From: CALOBA01 sp942491465
GTDB taxonomy: Bacteria > Pseudomonadota > Gammaproteobacteria > Chromatiales > Chromatiaceae
Length of the DNA stretch: 64,000 nucleotides
Assembly: GCA_942491465.1 (NCBI GenBank)
Contig: CALOBA010000045.1
Location: forward strand, 186,001-250,000
Direction: 5' to 3'
Shown: positions 44,071 to 52,111 of the stretch, in pieces
Layout of the letters: each line of letters begins with the position of its first letter
How positions within the stretch are numbered: the stretch's first letter is position 1
Position numbers and translations under genes: made by a program
The notes under the pieces: model-generated
What the model saw: the letters and a program-made list of their open reading frames with translations, nothing else
The model's database searches: none
Told to the model about the DNA's origin: nothing

Positions 44071-44865
44071 ATGACTCGGGTCTTCATCAGCCATTCCAGT
44101 AAAGACGTCCAGTTCGTGCTGACGCACCTGAAGCCGCTGTTCGACCGGCTCGGCATGCCGGCCTGGTGCTCGGCCACCGATGTGCGTATGGCCTCGGATT
44201 GGGAGCGCCAGATTCGCGCTGCCCTGGCGCAAGCCGATTGGGTCGTGGTGGTGCTCTCGCCGGATGCACAGAAGTCGCCCTGGGTCCAGGCCGAGACGCA
44301 CTGGGCGCTGGAGCACCGGCCGGGGCGGGTGGTGCCGATCATGGCGCGGGAGTGCGAACCGAGCGAGATTCATCTGCGCCTCGGCACCATCCAGTACATC
44401 GACTTCCGTGCCGATGCTCAGCGCGCGACGGGGCGACTGCAGGAGGTGCTCGCCAGCGCTCAGGGCACCGAGCTGGTGACGCGCCTGAAGGACAAGGCGG
44501 CGGGGGACAAGGACCCGTTGGCGCACACGACGCTGATCGCCCGGCCGCGCCGGGCCGACCTGCGGCTATTCATCGAGCCCAATGCCGGCGCCGGCTACGA
44601 GGTCAAGCTCACCATCCGCAACTGGATCACCATCGGCCGTGCCGAGGATGCCGATCTGCGTCTGGCCGACGACTGCACCTCCCGGCGCCACGCCCGCATC
44701 ACCGTCGTCCCGACCAAACAGGGGATGGCGTTGAACCTGACCGACCTGGAGAGTGCCAACGGGACCTTCATCAACCGCGAGCACCTGATGGGCGTGCACC
44801 GGCTTGGGGTCGGCGACGTGATCGACATCGGCAATTGCCGACTGACGGTTCGGCAGATCGTCTGA
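44071..44865 (+). CDS. TIR-FHA fusion protein
   Basis: The 264-residue protein joins an N-terminal TIR domain (about 1-125) to a C-terminal FHA domain (about 165-262). The TIR part has RVFISHSSKDVQFV, LSPDAQKSPWVQAETHWALE with Glu75 at the place of the catalytic Glu of NAD-cleaving TIRs, and VVPIMARECEP. The FHA part has ITIGRAEDADLRL, TSRRHARI and ESANGTFINREHL, the phosphothreonine-binding set. A protein that may cleave NAD or build a scaffold in response to a Thr-phosphorylated partner is inferred. No kinase or defence gene is adjacent. Confidence 0.88.
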   Translation: MTRVFISHSSKDVQFVLTHLKPLFDRLGMPAWCSATDVRMASDWERQIRAALAQADWVVVVLSPDAQKSPWVQAETHWALEHRPGRVVPIMARECEPSEIHLRLGTIQYIDFRADAQRATGRLQEVLASAQGTELVTRLKDKAAGDKDPLAHTTLIARPRRADLRLFIEPNAGAGYEVKLTIRNWITIGRAEDADLRLADDCTSRRHARITVVPTKQGMALNLTDLESANGTFINREHLMGVHRLGVGDVIDIGNCRLTVRQIV

Positions 44866-44893
44866 GCGGATCGCCGCCCGGGCGAGGTCCGGG

Positions 44894-45373
44894 TCAGTTC
44901 TGCTTGAACAGGCGCTCGCGCTCGCGCTGCCAGTCGCGGTCCTTTTCGGTGGAGCGCTTGTCGTGGAGCTTCTTGCCCTTGGCCAGGCCGATCTCCAGCT
45001 TGGCCAAGCCGCGTTTCCAGTACATGGCCGTGGGCACCAGCGTGTAGCCGGCGCGCTCGGTCTGGCCGATCAGCCGATTGATCTCGCCGCGCTTCAGCAG
45101 CAGCTTGCGCGAGCGGGTCGGGTCGGTGTCGACATGGGTCGATGCCGAGGGCAGGGCGGAGATGTGCGCGCCGATCAGGAACGCCTCGCCATGCAGGATC
45201 TTGACGTAGCTCTCCTTGAGCTGTGCGCGACCGGCGCGCAGGCTCTTGACCTCCCAGCCCATCAACGCCAGGCCCGACTCGATGCGTTGCTCGATGTGAT
45301 ACTCGTGCCGCGCCTTCTTGTTCAGGGCGATGGTGTTGCCGCCGTCGGACTTCTTCTTTTTTGACTTTGCCAT
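44894..45373 (-). CDS. smpB: SsrA-binding protein SmpB
   Basis: The 159-residue protein has SmpB signatures: NKKARHEYHIEQRIESGLAL, GWEVKSLRAGRAQLKESYV, and the basic C-terminal tail KGKKLHDKRSTEKDRDWQRE. It delivers tmRNA to stalled ribosomes. It is single and convergent with the TIR-FHA gene. The tmRNA gene itself is not in the window. Confidence 0.97.
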   Translation of the reverse strand: MAKSKKKKSDGGNTIALNKKARHEYHIEQRIESGLALMGWEVKSLRAGRAQLKESYVKILHGEAFLIGAHISALPSASTHVDTDPTRSRKLLLKRGEINRLIGQTERAGYTLVPTAMYWKRGLAKLEIGLAKGKKLHDKRSTEKDRDWQRERERLFKQN

Positions 45374-45471
45374 CGGCGAAGTCTAATCGAGCGGGGGCGA
45401 TGGCGGAAGCGGGTTCGGCGAGGCCGTGACGCCCCGATGCGGACGGCGGGCCGCCGATTTTGCGCCGGTGG

Positions 45472-45500
45472 TTGCAAGCGAAGAATATTGCCGCTAATAT
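45472..45500 (+). promoter_or_regulatory. sigma70-type promoter for tpiA
   Basis: TTGCAA (45472-45477) and TAATAT (45495-45500) are separated by exactly 17 bases. They lie 29 bases before the tpiA ATG, and the region is AT-rich compared with its surroundings. Transcription would start near 45507. Assigned by eye from consensus. Confidence 0.65.
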
Positions 45501-45528
45501 GCCGGGCTCTTTTTTACGGGAGATGATC

Positions 45529-46290
45529 ATGCGTCAGCCCCTGGTTGCTGGTAACTGGAAAATGAACGGCAGCAAGGCCCAAGCGGTCGAGCTGCTGGCC
45601 GGTATCAAGGCCGGCATCGGCGAGGTCCAAAAGACCGCCGTCGCCGTCTGTCCGCCATTTCCCTACTTGGGCGTGGTCGAGCAGGCGCTCGCGGGATCGC
45701 CCATCGCCTATGGCTCGCAGGACGTCTCCGACGAGGCATCGGGCGCCTTCACCGGCCAGGTCTCCGCAGAGATGCTGAAGGATTTCGGCTGTACCTACGC
45801 GATCATTGGTCACTCCGAGCGGCGCATGTACAATGCCGAGTCCGACGCCGACATCGGCCGCAAATACGCTCAGGCGGTGGCCGCGGGGTTGATCCCAATC
45901 CTCTGTGTCGGCGAAACCTTGGAACAGCGCGAGCAGGGCAAGACCGAAGAGATCGTTGCCAGACACCTGGACGGCGTGCTGGCGGTGAACGGCGTGGAGG
46001 CCCTGGCCAAGGGCGTGGTCGCCTACGAACCGGTCTGGGCGATCGGTACCGGCGTGACCGCCACGCCGGAGCAGGCTCAGGAGGTGCATGCGTTCCTGCG
46101 TGGGCGGATTGCCGCCAAGAGCGCCGAGATCGCCGAAAAGGTTCAGATCCTTTACGGCGGCAGCATGAAACCGGGCAACGCCTTGGAGCTGATCGGGCAG
46201 CCGGACATCGACGGCGGTCTCATCGGTGGCGCCGCGCTCAAGGCAACGGATTTCTTGGCCATCTGCAAGGCCGGCGACGCCAACGCTTAA
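45529..46290 (+). CDS. tpiA: triosephosphate isomerase
   Basis: The 253-residue TIM barrel has VAGNWKMNG with the active-site Asn/Lys, IIGHSERR with the electrophilic His, VVAYEPVWAIGTG with the catalytic Glu, and the phosphate loop YGGSMKPGNA. It interconverts dihydroxyacetone phosphate and glyceraldehyde 3-phosphate. The ATG at 45529 with GGAG 7 bases upstream gives the usual MRQPLVAGNWK start; another ATG two codons earlier is possible. The tpiA-secG-tRNA-Leu order continues downstream. Confidence 0.97.
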   Translation: MRQPLVAGNWKMNGSKAQAVELLAGIKAGIGEVQKTAVAVCPPFPYLGVVEQALAGSPIAYGSQDVSDEASGAFTGQVSAEMLKDFGCTYAIIGHSERRMYNAESDADIGRKYAQAVAAGLIPILCVGETLEQREQGKTEEIVARHLDGVLAVNGVEALAKGVVAYEPVWAIGTGVTATPEQAQEVHAFLRGRIAAKSAEIAEKVQILYGGSMKPGNALELIGQPDIDGGLIGGAALKATDFLAICKAGDANA

Positions 46291-46362
46291 CGGCTGCTGC
46301 CGCACACTTATTCAGCCGCGATCATAATCCACCGATCGTGGCAATCTAATCAACAAGGCGAT

Positions 46363-46914
46363 ATGCAAACGATCCTGACCGTAGTTCACCTCCTGCTCGC
46401 CATCGGCCTCGTTGGGCTGGTGCTGCTGCAGCATGGAAAGGGGGCAGATGCCGGAGCCGCCTTTGGCAGTGGTGCCTCGGCGACCGTGTTCGGTTCTCGC
46501 GGTTCCGGGTCGTTTCTGTCGCGGTCCACCGCGATTTTCGCGGCCCTTTTCTTCATGACCAGCATCGCATTAGCGTATTATGCGGCCAAGGTCGGCGAGC
46601 CGGAGGGGTTAATGGATGACATGGATGCCGCGCCTTCCCTGGTTATTCCGACGTCGGATGAGCCCGCGGTCACCGACGAACTGCCGGTGCGGCGCAGTTC
46701 GGATCTGCCCTCCGTGCCAGGGGATGCCGGAGCTGCTGCGGATGAGATCGTTTCGGACGGCTCCGATGTCCCGGGCCTGCCGGGCGGAGATGCGGATGAG
46801 GCGCCCGTCGCGGAGGTGGATGCCGAGCTGGTGGTGGACGATGGCGCCGGTGTTGTAGAGGCGGTCGTTGGCGATGATGGCGAGGCCATCGATGCCGAGC
46901 GCGATGCAGACTGA
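46363..46914 (+). CDS. secG: SecG protein-export subunit with long acidic tail
   Basis: The 183-residue protein begins as SecG: a first membrane segment (TILTVVHLLLAIGLVGLVLL), QHGKGADAGAAFGSGASATV, GSRGSGSFLSRSTAIFA, and a second membrane segment ending near residue 77. SecG is usually 75-130 residues. The remaining ~100 residues here are acidic (Asp/Glu, Val, Ala, Pro), with no positive patch or fold signature. SecG aids SecA-driven export through SecYE. The extended acidic tail is described under findings. Confidence 0.93.
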   Translation: MQTILTVVHLLLAIGLVGLVLLQHGKGADAGAAFGSGASATVFGSRGSGSFLSRSTAIFAALFFMTSIALAYYAAKVGEPEGLMDDMDAAPSLVIPTSDEPAVTDELPVRRSSDLPSVPGDAGAAADEIVSDGSDVPGLPGGDADEAPVAEVDAELVVDDGAGVVEAVVGDDGEAIDAERDAD

Positions 46915-46935
46915 GGAAGGTTGATAACTGTTTTA

Positions 46936-47020
46936 GCCGACGTGGTGGAATTGGTAGACACGCTGTCTTGAGGGGGCAGTGGCGCAAGCCGTGCCGGTTC
47001 GAGTCCGGCCGTCGGCACCA
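46936..47020 (+). tRNA. tRNA-Leu (anticodon GAG)
   Basis: The 85-base gene folds as a class-II tRNA. The acceptor stem is GCCGACG with CGTCGGC. The D-arm is GTGGAATTGGTAGACAC. The anticodon stem CTGTC/GGCAG holds loop TTGAGGG with anticodon GAG at 46970-46972. There is a long variable arm, the T-arm CCGGTTCGAGTCCGG, and an encoded CCA end. It reads CUC and CUU leucine codons. It sits 21 bases after secG, as in many gammaproteobacteria, and may be co-transcribed. Confidence 0.97.
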
Positions 47021-47024
47021 TTTT

Positions 47025-47063
47025 AGGGCGCGTTCCCGGTTCGGGAACAGCGCCCTATCTCTT
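47025..47063 (+). terminator. rho-independent-type hairpin after tRNA-Leu
   Basis: GGGCGC-GTTCCC and GGGAAC-A-GCGCCC form a ~12-bp stem with one bulged base and a short loop. It is followed by ATCTCTTTT. It begins about five bases after the tRNA CCA end and separates the tpiA-secG-tRNA unit from the nuo operon, which has its own promoter. Confidence 0.7.
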
Positions 47064-47119
47064 TTGGGGAGGGCGCCCCAAATGGTTGATTTGCATGGGA
47101 AAGCCTGTTCGTCAGCGGG

Positions 47120-47148
47120 TTGACTCCGAGCGTCCGCTGCTCTAGACT
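47120..47148 (+). promoter_or_regulatory. sigma70-type promoter for the nuo operon
   Basis: TTGACT (47120-47125) and TAGACT (47143-47148) are separated by exactly 17 bases, 87 bases before the nuoA start. Transcription would begin near 47155, leaving a leader of about 80 bases. It lies just downstream of the tRNA terminator, the expected place for the operon promoter. Assigned by eye. Confidence 0.6.
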
Positions 47149-47234
47149 GCTCGGCTTTAGGGCATACCCAATAATCACTATCCAGATCCGCCAATCGCCA
47201 GCCTTGCCGATCGGCGCGGTGGGAGACCAGTCGA

Positions 47235-47591
47235 GTGCTCGAAGACTATCTGCATATCCTGATCTTCATCGTGGTTGCGTTACTCGTGGGCTTCGTACCC
47301 CGGGTGCTCGGCTCGGTGCTCGGTCCCCGGCGCCCGGATCAACAGAAGGATTCTCCCTACGAGTGCGGCTTCGAGGCGTTCGAGAACGCGCGGATGAAGT
47401 TCGACGTGCGCTACTATCTGGTGGCCATCCTCTTTATCATCTTCGACCTGGAGATCGCCTTCCTCTTTCCGTGGGCGGTTGTGCTGGACCAGCTCGGGAT
47501 GGCCGGCTTCATCGCGATGTTCGTGTTCCTCGGCATCCTTGTGGTGGGCTTCATCTACGAGTGGAAGAAGGGGGCATTGGAATGGGAGTGA
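47235..47591 (+). CDS. nuoA: NADH-quinone oxidoreductase subunit A
   Basis: The 118-residue membrane subunit has three helices and the conserved loop DSPYECGFEAFENARMKFDV, whose Cys is exposed during the active/deactive change in relatives. It is part of the membrane arm near the quinone site. It starts with GTG at 47235. It is the first gene of the 14-gene nuo operon; the gap to nuoB is 118 bases. Confidence 0.96.
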   Translation: MLEDYLHILIFIVVALLVGFVPRVLGSVLGPRRPDQQKDSPYECGFEAFENARMKFDVRYYLVAILFIIFDLEIAFLFPWAVVLDQLGMAGFIAMFVFLGILVVGFIYEWKKGALEWE

Positions 47592-47709
47592 GCTTGCGCG
47601 AAATCGAGTGTGGCGCCGGTGCGTTGATTGGGCGTGATGGGTCGGGTCGCGGGTCTTGGTCCCGTGGTCGTGCATCCGCGGTATTGATGTCTGAAGCAGG
47701 TGTGGCAAC

Positions 47710-48186
47710 GTGGGCATAGAAGGCGTTCTGGAGCAGGGCTTCGTCACAACGACGGCCGATAAGCTGATCAACTGGGCGCGGACCGGGTCGCTGTGGCCCA
47801 TGACCTTCGGCCTGGCCTGCTGTGCGGTTGAGATGATGCATGCGGGTGCTGCCCGCTACGACTTGGACCGCTTCGGCATCGTCTTTCGCCCCAGTCCGCG
47901 GCAATCCGACGTCATGATCGTCGCCGGCACGCTGGTGAACAAGATGGCCCCGGCCCTGCGCAAGGTCTACGATCAGATGGCCGAGCCGCGCTGGGTGATC
48001 TCCATGGGCTCCTGCGCCAACGGCGGCGGTTACTACCACTATTCCTATTCCGTGGTGCGCGGCTGCGATCGCGTCGTGCCTGTGGATATCTACGTCCCCG
48101 GCTGTCCGCCGACGGCCGAGGCCCTGCTTTACGGCATTCTCCAGCTGCAGAACAAGATTCGGCAAACGAACACCATCGCGCGCTAG
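47710..48186 (+). CDS. nuoB: NADH-quinone oxidoreductase subunit B
   Basis: The 158-residue subunit carries the N2 cluster, the last iron-sulfur centre before quinone. The ligands are the adjacent cysteines in FGLACCAVEMMHAG, the Cys of MGSCANGGGYYH, and the Cys of YVPGCPPTAEAL. It has a GTG start at 47710 that begins the usual GIEGVLEQGFVTTT sequence. It binds NuoD and NuoC at the base of the peripheral arm. Confidence 0.97.
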   Translation: MGIEGVLEQGFVTTTADKLINWARTGSLWPMTFGLACCAVEMMHAGAARYDLDRFGIVFRPSPRQSDVMIVAGTLVNKMAPALRKVYDQMAEPRWVISMGSCANGGGYYHYSYSVVRGCDRVVPVDIYVPGCPPTAEALLYGILQLQNKIRQTNTIAR

Positions 48187-48258
48187 TCCGATGGATCGAC
48201 GCCGCGCCACCGCAGCCTCCCGTCCATTTCACCGTACCGAAACCCGCCGCAGTACCTC

Positions 48259-48978
48259 ATGACAGAGACGGTTCAGACCACGGGCGATGCGCGCCTGGAC
48301 GCGCTCGCCGATACCCTTCGCACGCGCTTCGGCGATCAGGGTTGTCGCCTTGAGATCGCCCCGGCCGAGGTGACGATGCTGGTTCCGGCGCCCGATCTGC
48401 TGGCGATTGCCGAGGCGTTGCGCGACGAGTCGGCGCTGCGCTTCGAGCAACTCATCGACATCTGCGGGGTCGACTATGCCGCCTACGGTCAGTCCGAATG
48501 GGACACGGAGGAGGCGTCGAGCACCGGCTTCGGTCGCGGCGTCGATCGCGACGTCGAGCTTACGGTGGATGATCCGGAGCGATTCGCCGTCGTCTACCAT
48601 CTGCTGTCACTCACCTACAACCGTCGGCTGCGGTTGCGCGTCTACGCCGGTGGCGAGTATCCGATGGTCGACTCCGCCGTCGGCATCTGGGCCGCGGCCG
48701 ATTGGTTTGAGCGGGAGGCCTTCGACATGTACGGCATCCTCTTCAACGGCCATCCCGATCTGCGCCGCATCTTGACCGACTACGGGTTCGTGGGGCATCC
48801 GTTCCGCAAGGACTTCCCGCTGAGTGGCCATGTCGAGATGCGCTATGACCCCGAGCTGGGACGTGTGGTCTATGAGCCGGTAACCATCGACCCGCGGGTC
48901 TTGGTGCCCCGGGTTATCCGTGACGACAGCCGCTATCTGCTCGAAGCGGGCGCGCAAGACGGGGCGACTCATGCCTGA
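48259..48978 (+). CDS. nuoC: NADH-quinone oxidoreductase subunit C
   Basis: The 239-residue 30-kDa subunit has the family signature EREAFDMYGILFNGHPDLRR and then GHPFRKDFPLSGHVEMRYD. It has no cofactor and helps bind NuoB and NuoD. NuoC is a separate protein here, not fused to NuoD as in Escherichia coli. Its gene overlaps nuoD by 8 bases. Confidence 0.96.
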   Translation: MTETVQTTGDARLDALADTLRTRFGDQGCRLEIAPAEVTMLVPAPDLLAIAEALRDESALRFEQLIDICGVDYAAYGQSEWDTEEASSTGFGRGVDRDVELTVDDPERFAVVYHLLSLTYNRRLRLRVYAGGEYPMVDSAVGIWAAADWFEREAFDMYGILFNGHPDLRRILTDYGFVGHPFRKDFPLSGHVEMRYDPELGRVVYEPVTIDPRVLVPRVIRDDSRYLLEAGAQDGATHA

Positions 48979-50230
48979 GATACGCAACTACACGCTGAAC
49001 TTCGGTCCCCAGCATCCGGCCGCCCACGGCGTGCTGCGTTTGGTGCTGGAGATGGATGGCGAGGTCATCGACCGCGCCGACCCGCACATCGGACTGCTGC
49101 ACCGCGGCACCGAAAAGCTCGCCGAGAGCAAGCCGTTCAATCAAAGCATCGGTTACATGGACCGGCTCGATTACGTCTCGATGATGTGCAGCGAGCACGG
49201 CTACGTGCGCGCCATCGAGAAGCTGGTCGGGGTCGAGGCGCCGATCCGGGCGCAGTACATTCGCACCCTGTTCGACGAGATCACGCGCATCCTCAATCAC
49301 CTGATGTGGCTGGGTGCCCACGCCCTTGATGTGGGCGCCATGAGCGTGTTCCTGTACTGCTTCCGCGAGCGCGAGGACCTGATGGATTGCTACGAGGCGG
49401 TATCCGGGGCGCGGCTGCATGCGACCTATTACCGCCCGGGTGGCGTCTATCGCGACCTGCCGGAGCGGATGCCCTGTTTCACCGAAGCCAAGACCAAGTG
49501 GCACAGCAAGCGCGATATGAAGCGCCTGAACGAGGCCCGCAGCGGGTCGCTGTTGGACTTCATTGAGGACTTCACCGAGCGTTTCCCGAAGCTGGTGGAC
49601 GAGTACGAAACCCTGCTGACGGACAATCGTATCTGGAAGCAGCGCACTGTCGGTATCGGCGTCGTCGACGGTGATCGCGCCAAAGCACTCGGTTTCACCG
49701 GGCCGATGATTCGGGGCTCAGGCGTCGCCTGGGACCTGCGCAAGAAGCAGCCCTACGCCGCTTACGATCGAGTCGACTTCGACATCCCGGTGGGCCAGAA
49801 CGGCGACTGCTACGACCGCTATCTGGTCCGCGTCGAGGAGATGCGCCAATCCAACCGGATCATGCGCCAATGCATCGACTGGCTGCGAGCGAACCCCGGT
49901 CCGGTCATGGTTGAGGATCACAAGGTCGCGCCGCCGAACCGTGTCGGCATGAAGGACGACATGGAGGCCTTGATCCATCATTTTAAGCTGTTTACCGAAG
50001 GCTACTGTCCGCCCGCCGGCGAGGTGTATGCCGCCGTCGAGGCACCAAAGGGCGAGTTTGGCTGCTACATCATCTCCGACGGCGCCAACAAGCCCTATCG
50101 CCTCAAGGTCCGCGCACCCGGCTTTGCCCATTTGGCCGCCCTGGACGAGATGTCCAAGGGCCACATGTTGGCCGATGTGGTGGCCATTATCGGCACCATG
50201 GATATCGTCTTCGGGGAGATCGATCGCTGA
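48971..50230 (+). CDS. nuoD: NADH-quinone oxidoreductase subunit D
   Basis: The 419-residue 49-kDa subunit has FGPQHPAAHGVLRLVLEMDG, whose His lies at the quinone pocket, then HRGTEKLAESK and DYVSMMCSEHGY. The C-terminal end is AIIGTMDIVFGEIDR, the family's usual terminus. It descends from the large subunit of NiFe hydrogenase and forms the quinone site with NuoB. The ATG at 48971 lies inside the end of nuoC. The stop shares a base with the nuoE start. Confidence 0.97.
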   Translation: MPEIRNYTLNFGPQHPAAHGVLRLVLEMDGEVIDRADPHIGLLHRGTEKLAESKPFNQSIGYMDRLDYVSMMCSEHGYVRAIEKLVGVEAPIRAQYIRTLFDEITRILNHLMWLGAHALDVGAMSVFLYCFREREDLMDCYEAVSGARLHATYYRPGGVYRDLPERMPCFTEAKTKWHSKRDMKRLNEARSGSLLDFIEDFTERFPKLVDEYETLLTDNRIWKQRTVGIGVVDGDRAKALGFTGPMIRGSGVAWDLRKKQPYAAYDRVDFDIPVGQNGDCYDRYLVRVEEMRQSNRIMRQCIDWLRANPGPVMVEDHKVAPPNRVGMKDDMEALIHHFKLFTEGYCPPAGEVYAAVEAPKGEFGCYIISDGANKPYRLKVRAPGFAHLAALDEMSKGHMLADVVAIIGTMDIVFGEIDR

Positions 50231-50757
50231 TGAGCTTCCGCAACGCACCCCTTGCCGTGGTCCACGGCCGCGACAAAGAGGCCCTGTTCACCCCCGAGAT
50301 CCGCGCCGAGATCGACGGGCACGTCGCCAAGTACCCTGCCGAGTGGAAGCAGTCCGCCGTCATGCCGGCGTTGACGCTGCTCCAGGATCACAACGGCGGC
50401 TGGCTGACGCGCGCGCTGATGGACGACTTGGCCGCGTATCTGGACATGCCGGAGGTCTCCGTCTACGAGGTGGCAACCTTCTATGGTATGTACGATTTGG
50501 AACCGGTGGGTCGCCACAAGGTCTGCGTCTGCAACAGCGTCTCCTGCATGCTCAATGGCGCCGAGGAGCTGATGCATCACATCGAGCAGAAATATGATGT
50601 GGGCGAGGGTGGGACCACCGCCGACGGCAAGTTTACCTTCAAGGAGTTCGAGTGCCTCGGTGCCTGTAAGGACGCGCCGGTGGTCATGGTCGACAAGACC
50701 TATCACGAGCGCCTGAGCCCGGAGGATTTCGACCGGCTGGTCGAGACGCTGGATTGA
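50230..50757 (+). CDS. nuoE: NADH-quinone oxidoreductase subunit E
   Basis: The 175-residue thioredoxin-like subunit holds the N1a 2Fe-2S cluster. The first cysteine pair is in VCVCNSVSCMLNG and the second in FECLGACKDAPVVMVD. The N-terminal helical part (EWKQSAVMPALTLLQDHNGG) matches the 24-kDa family. It pairs with NuoF in the NADH-oxidising module. Its ATG shares one base with the nuoD stop. Confidence 0.96.
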   Translation: MSFRNAPLAVVHGRDKEALFTPEIRAEIDGHVAKYPAEWKQSAVMPALTLLQDHNGGWLTRALMDDLAAYLDMPEVSVYEVATFYGMYDLEPVGRHKVCVCNSVSCMLNGAEELMHHIEQKYDVGEGGTTADGKFTFKEFECLGACKDAPVVMVDKTYHERLSPEDFDRLVETLD

Positions 50758-50793
50758 TCCCGTCCCCCTCCGAACCGAAGCGAATCTTTCATT

Positions 50794-52083
<1,290 letters not shown>

Positions 52084-52111
52084 GGCGGACGTCAGCAGTC
52101 GAGACAGCCAG

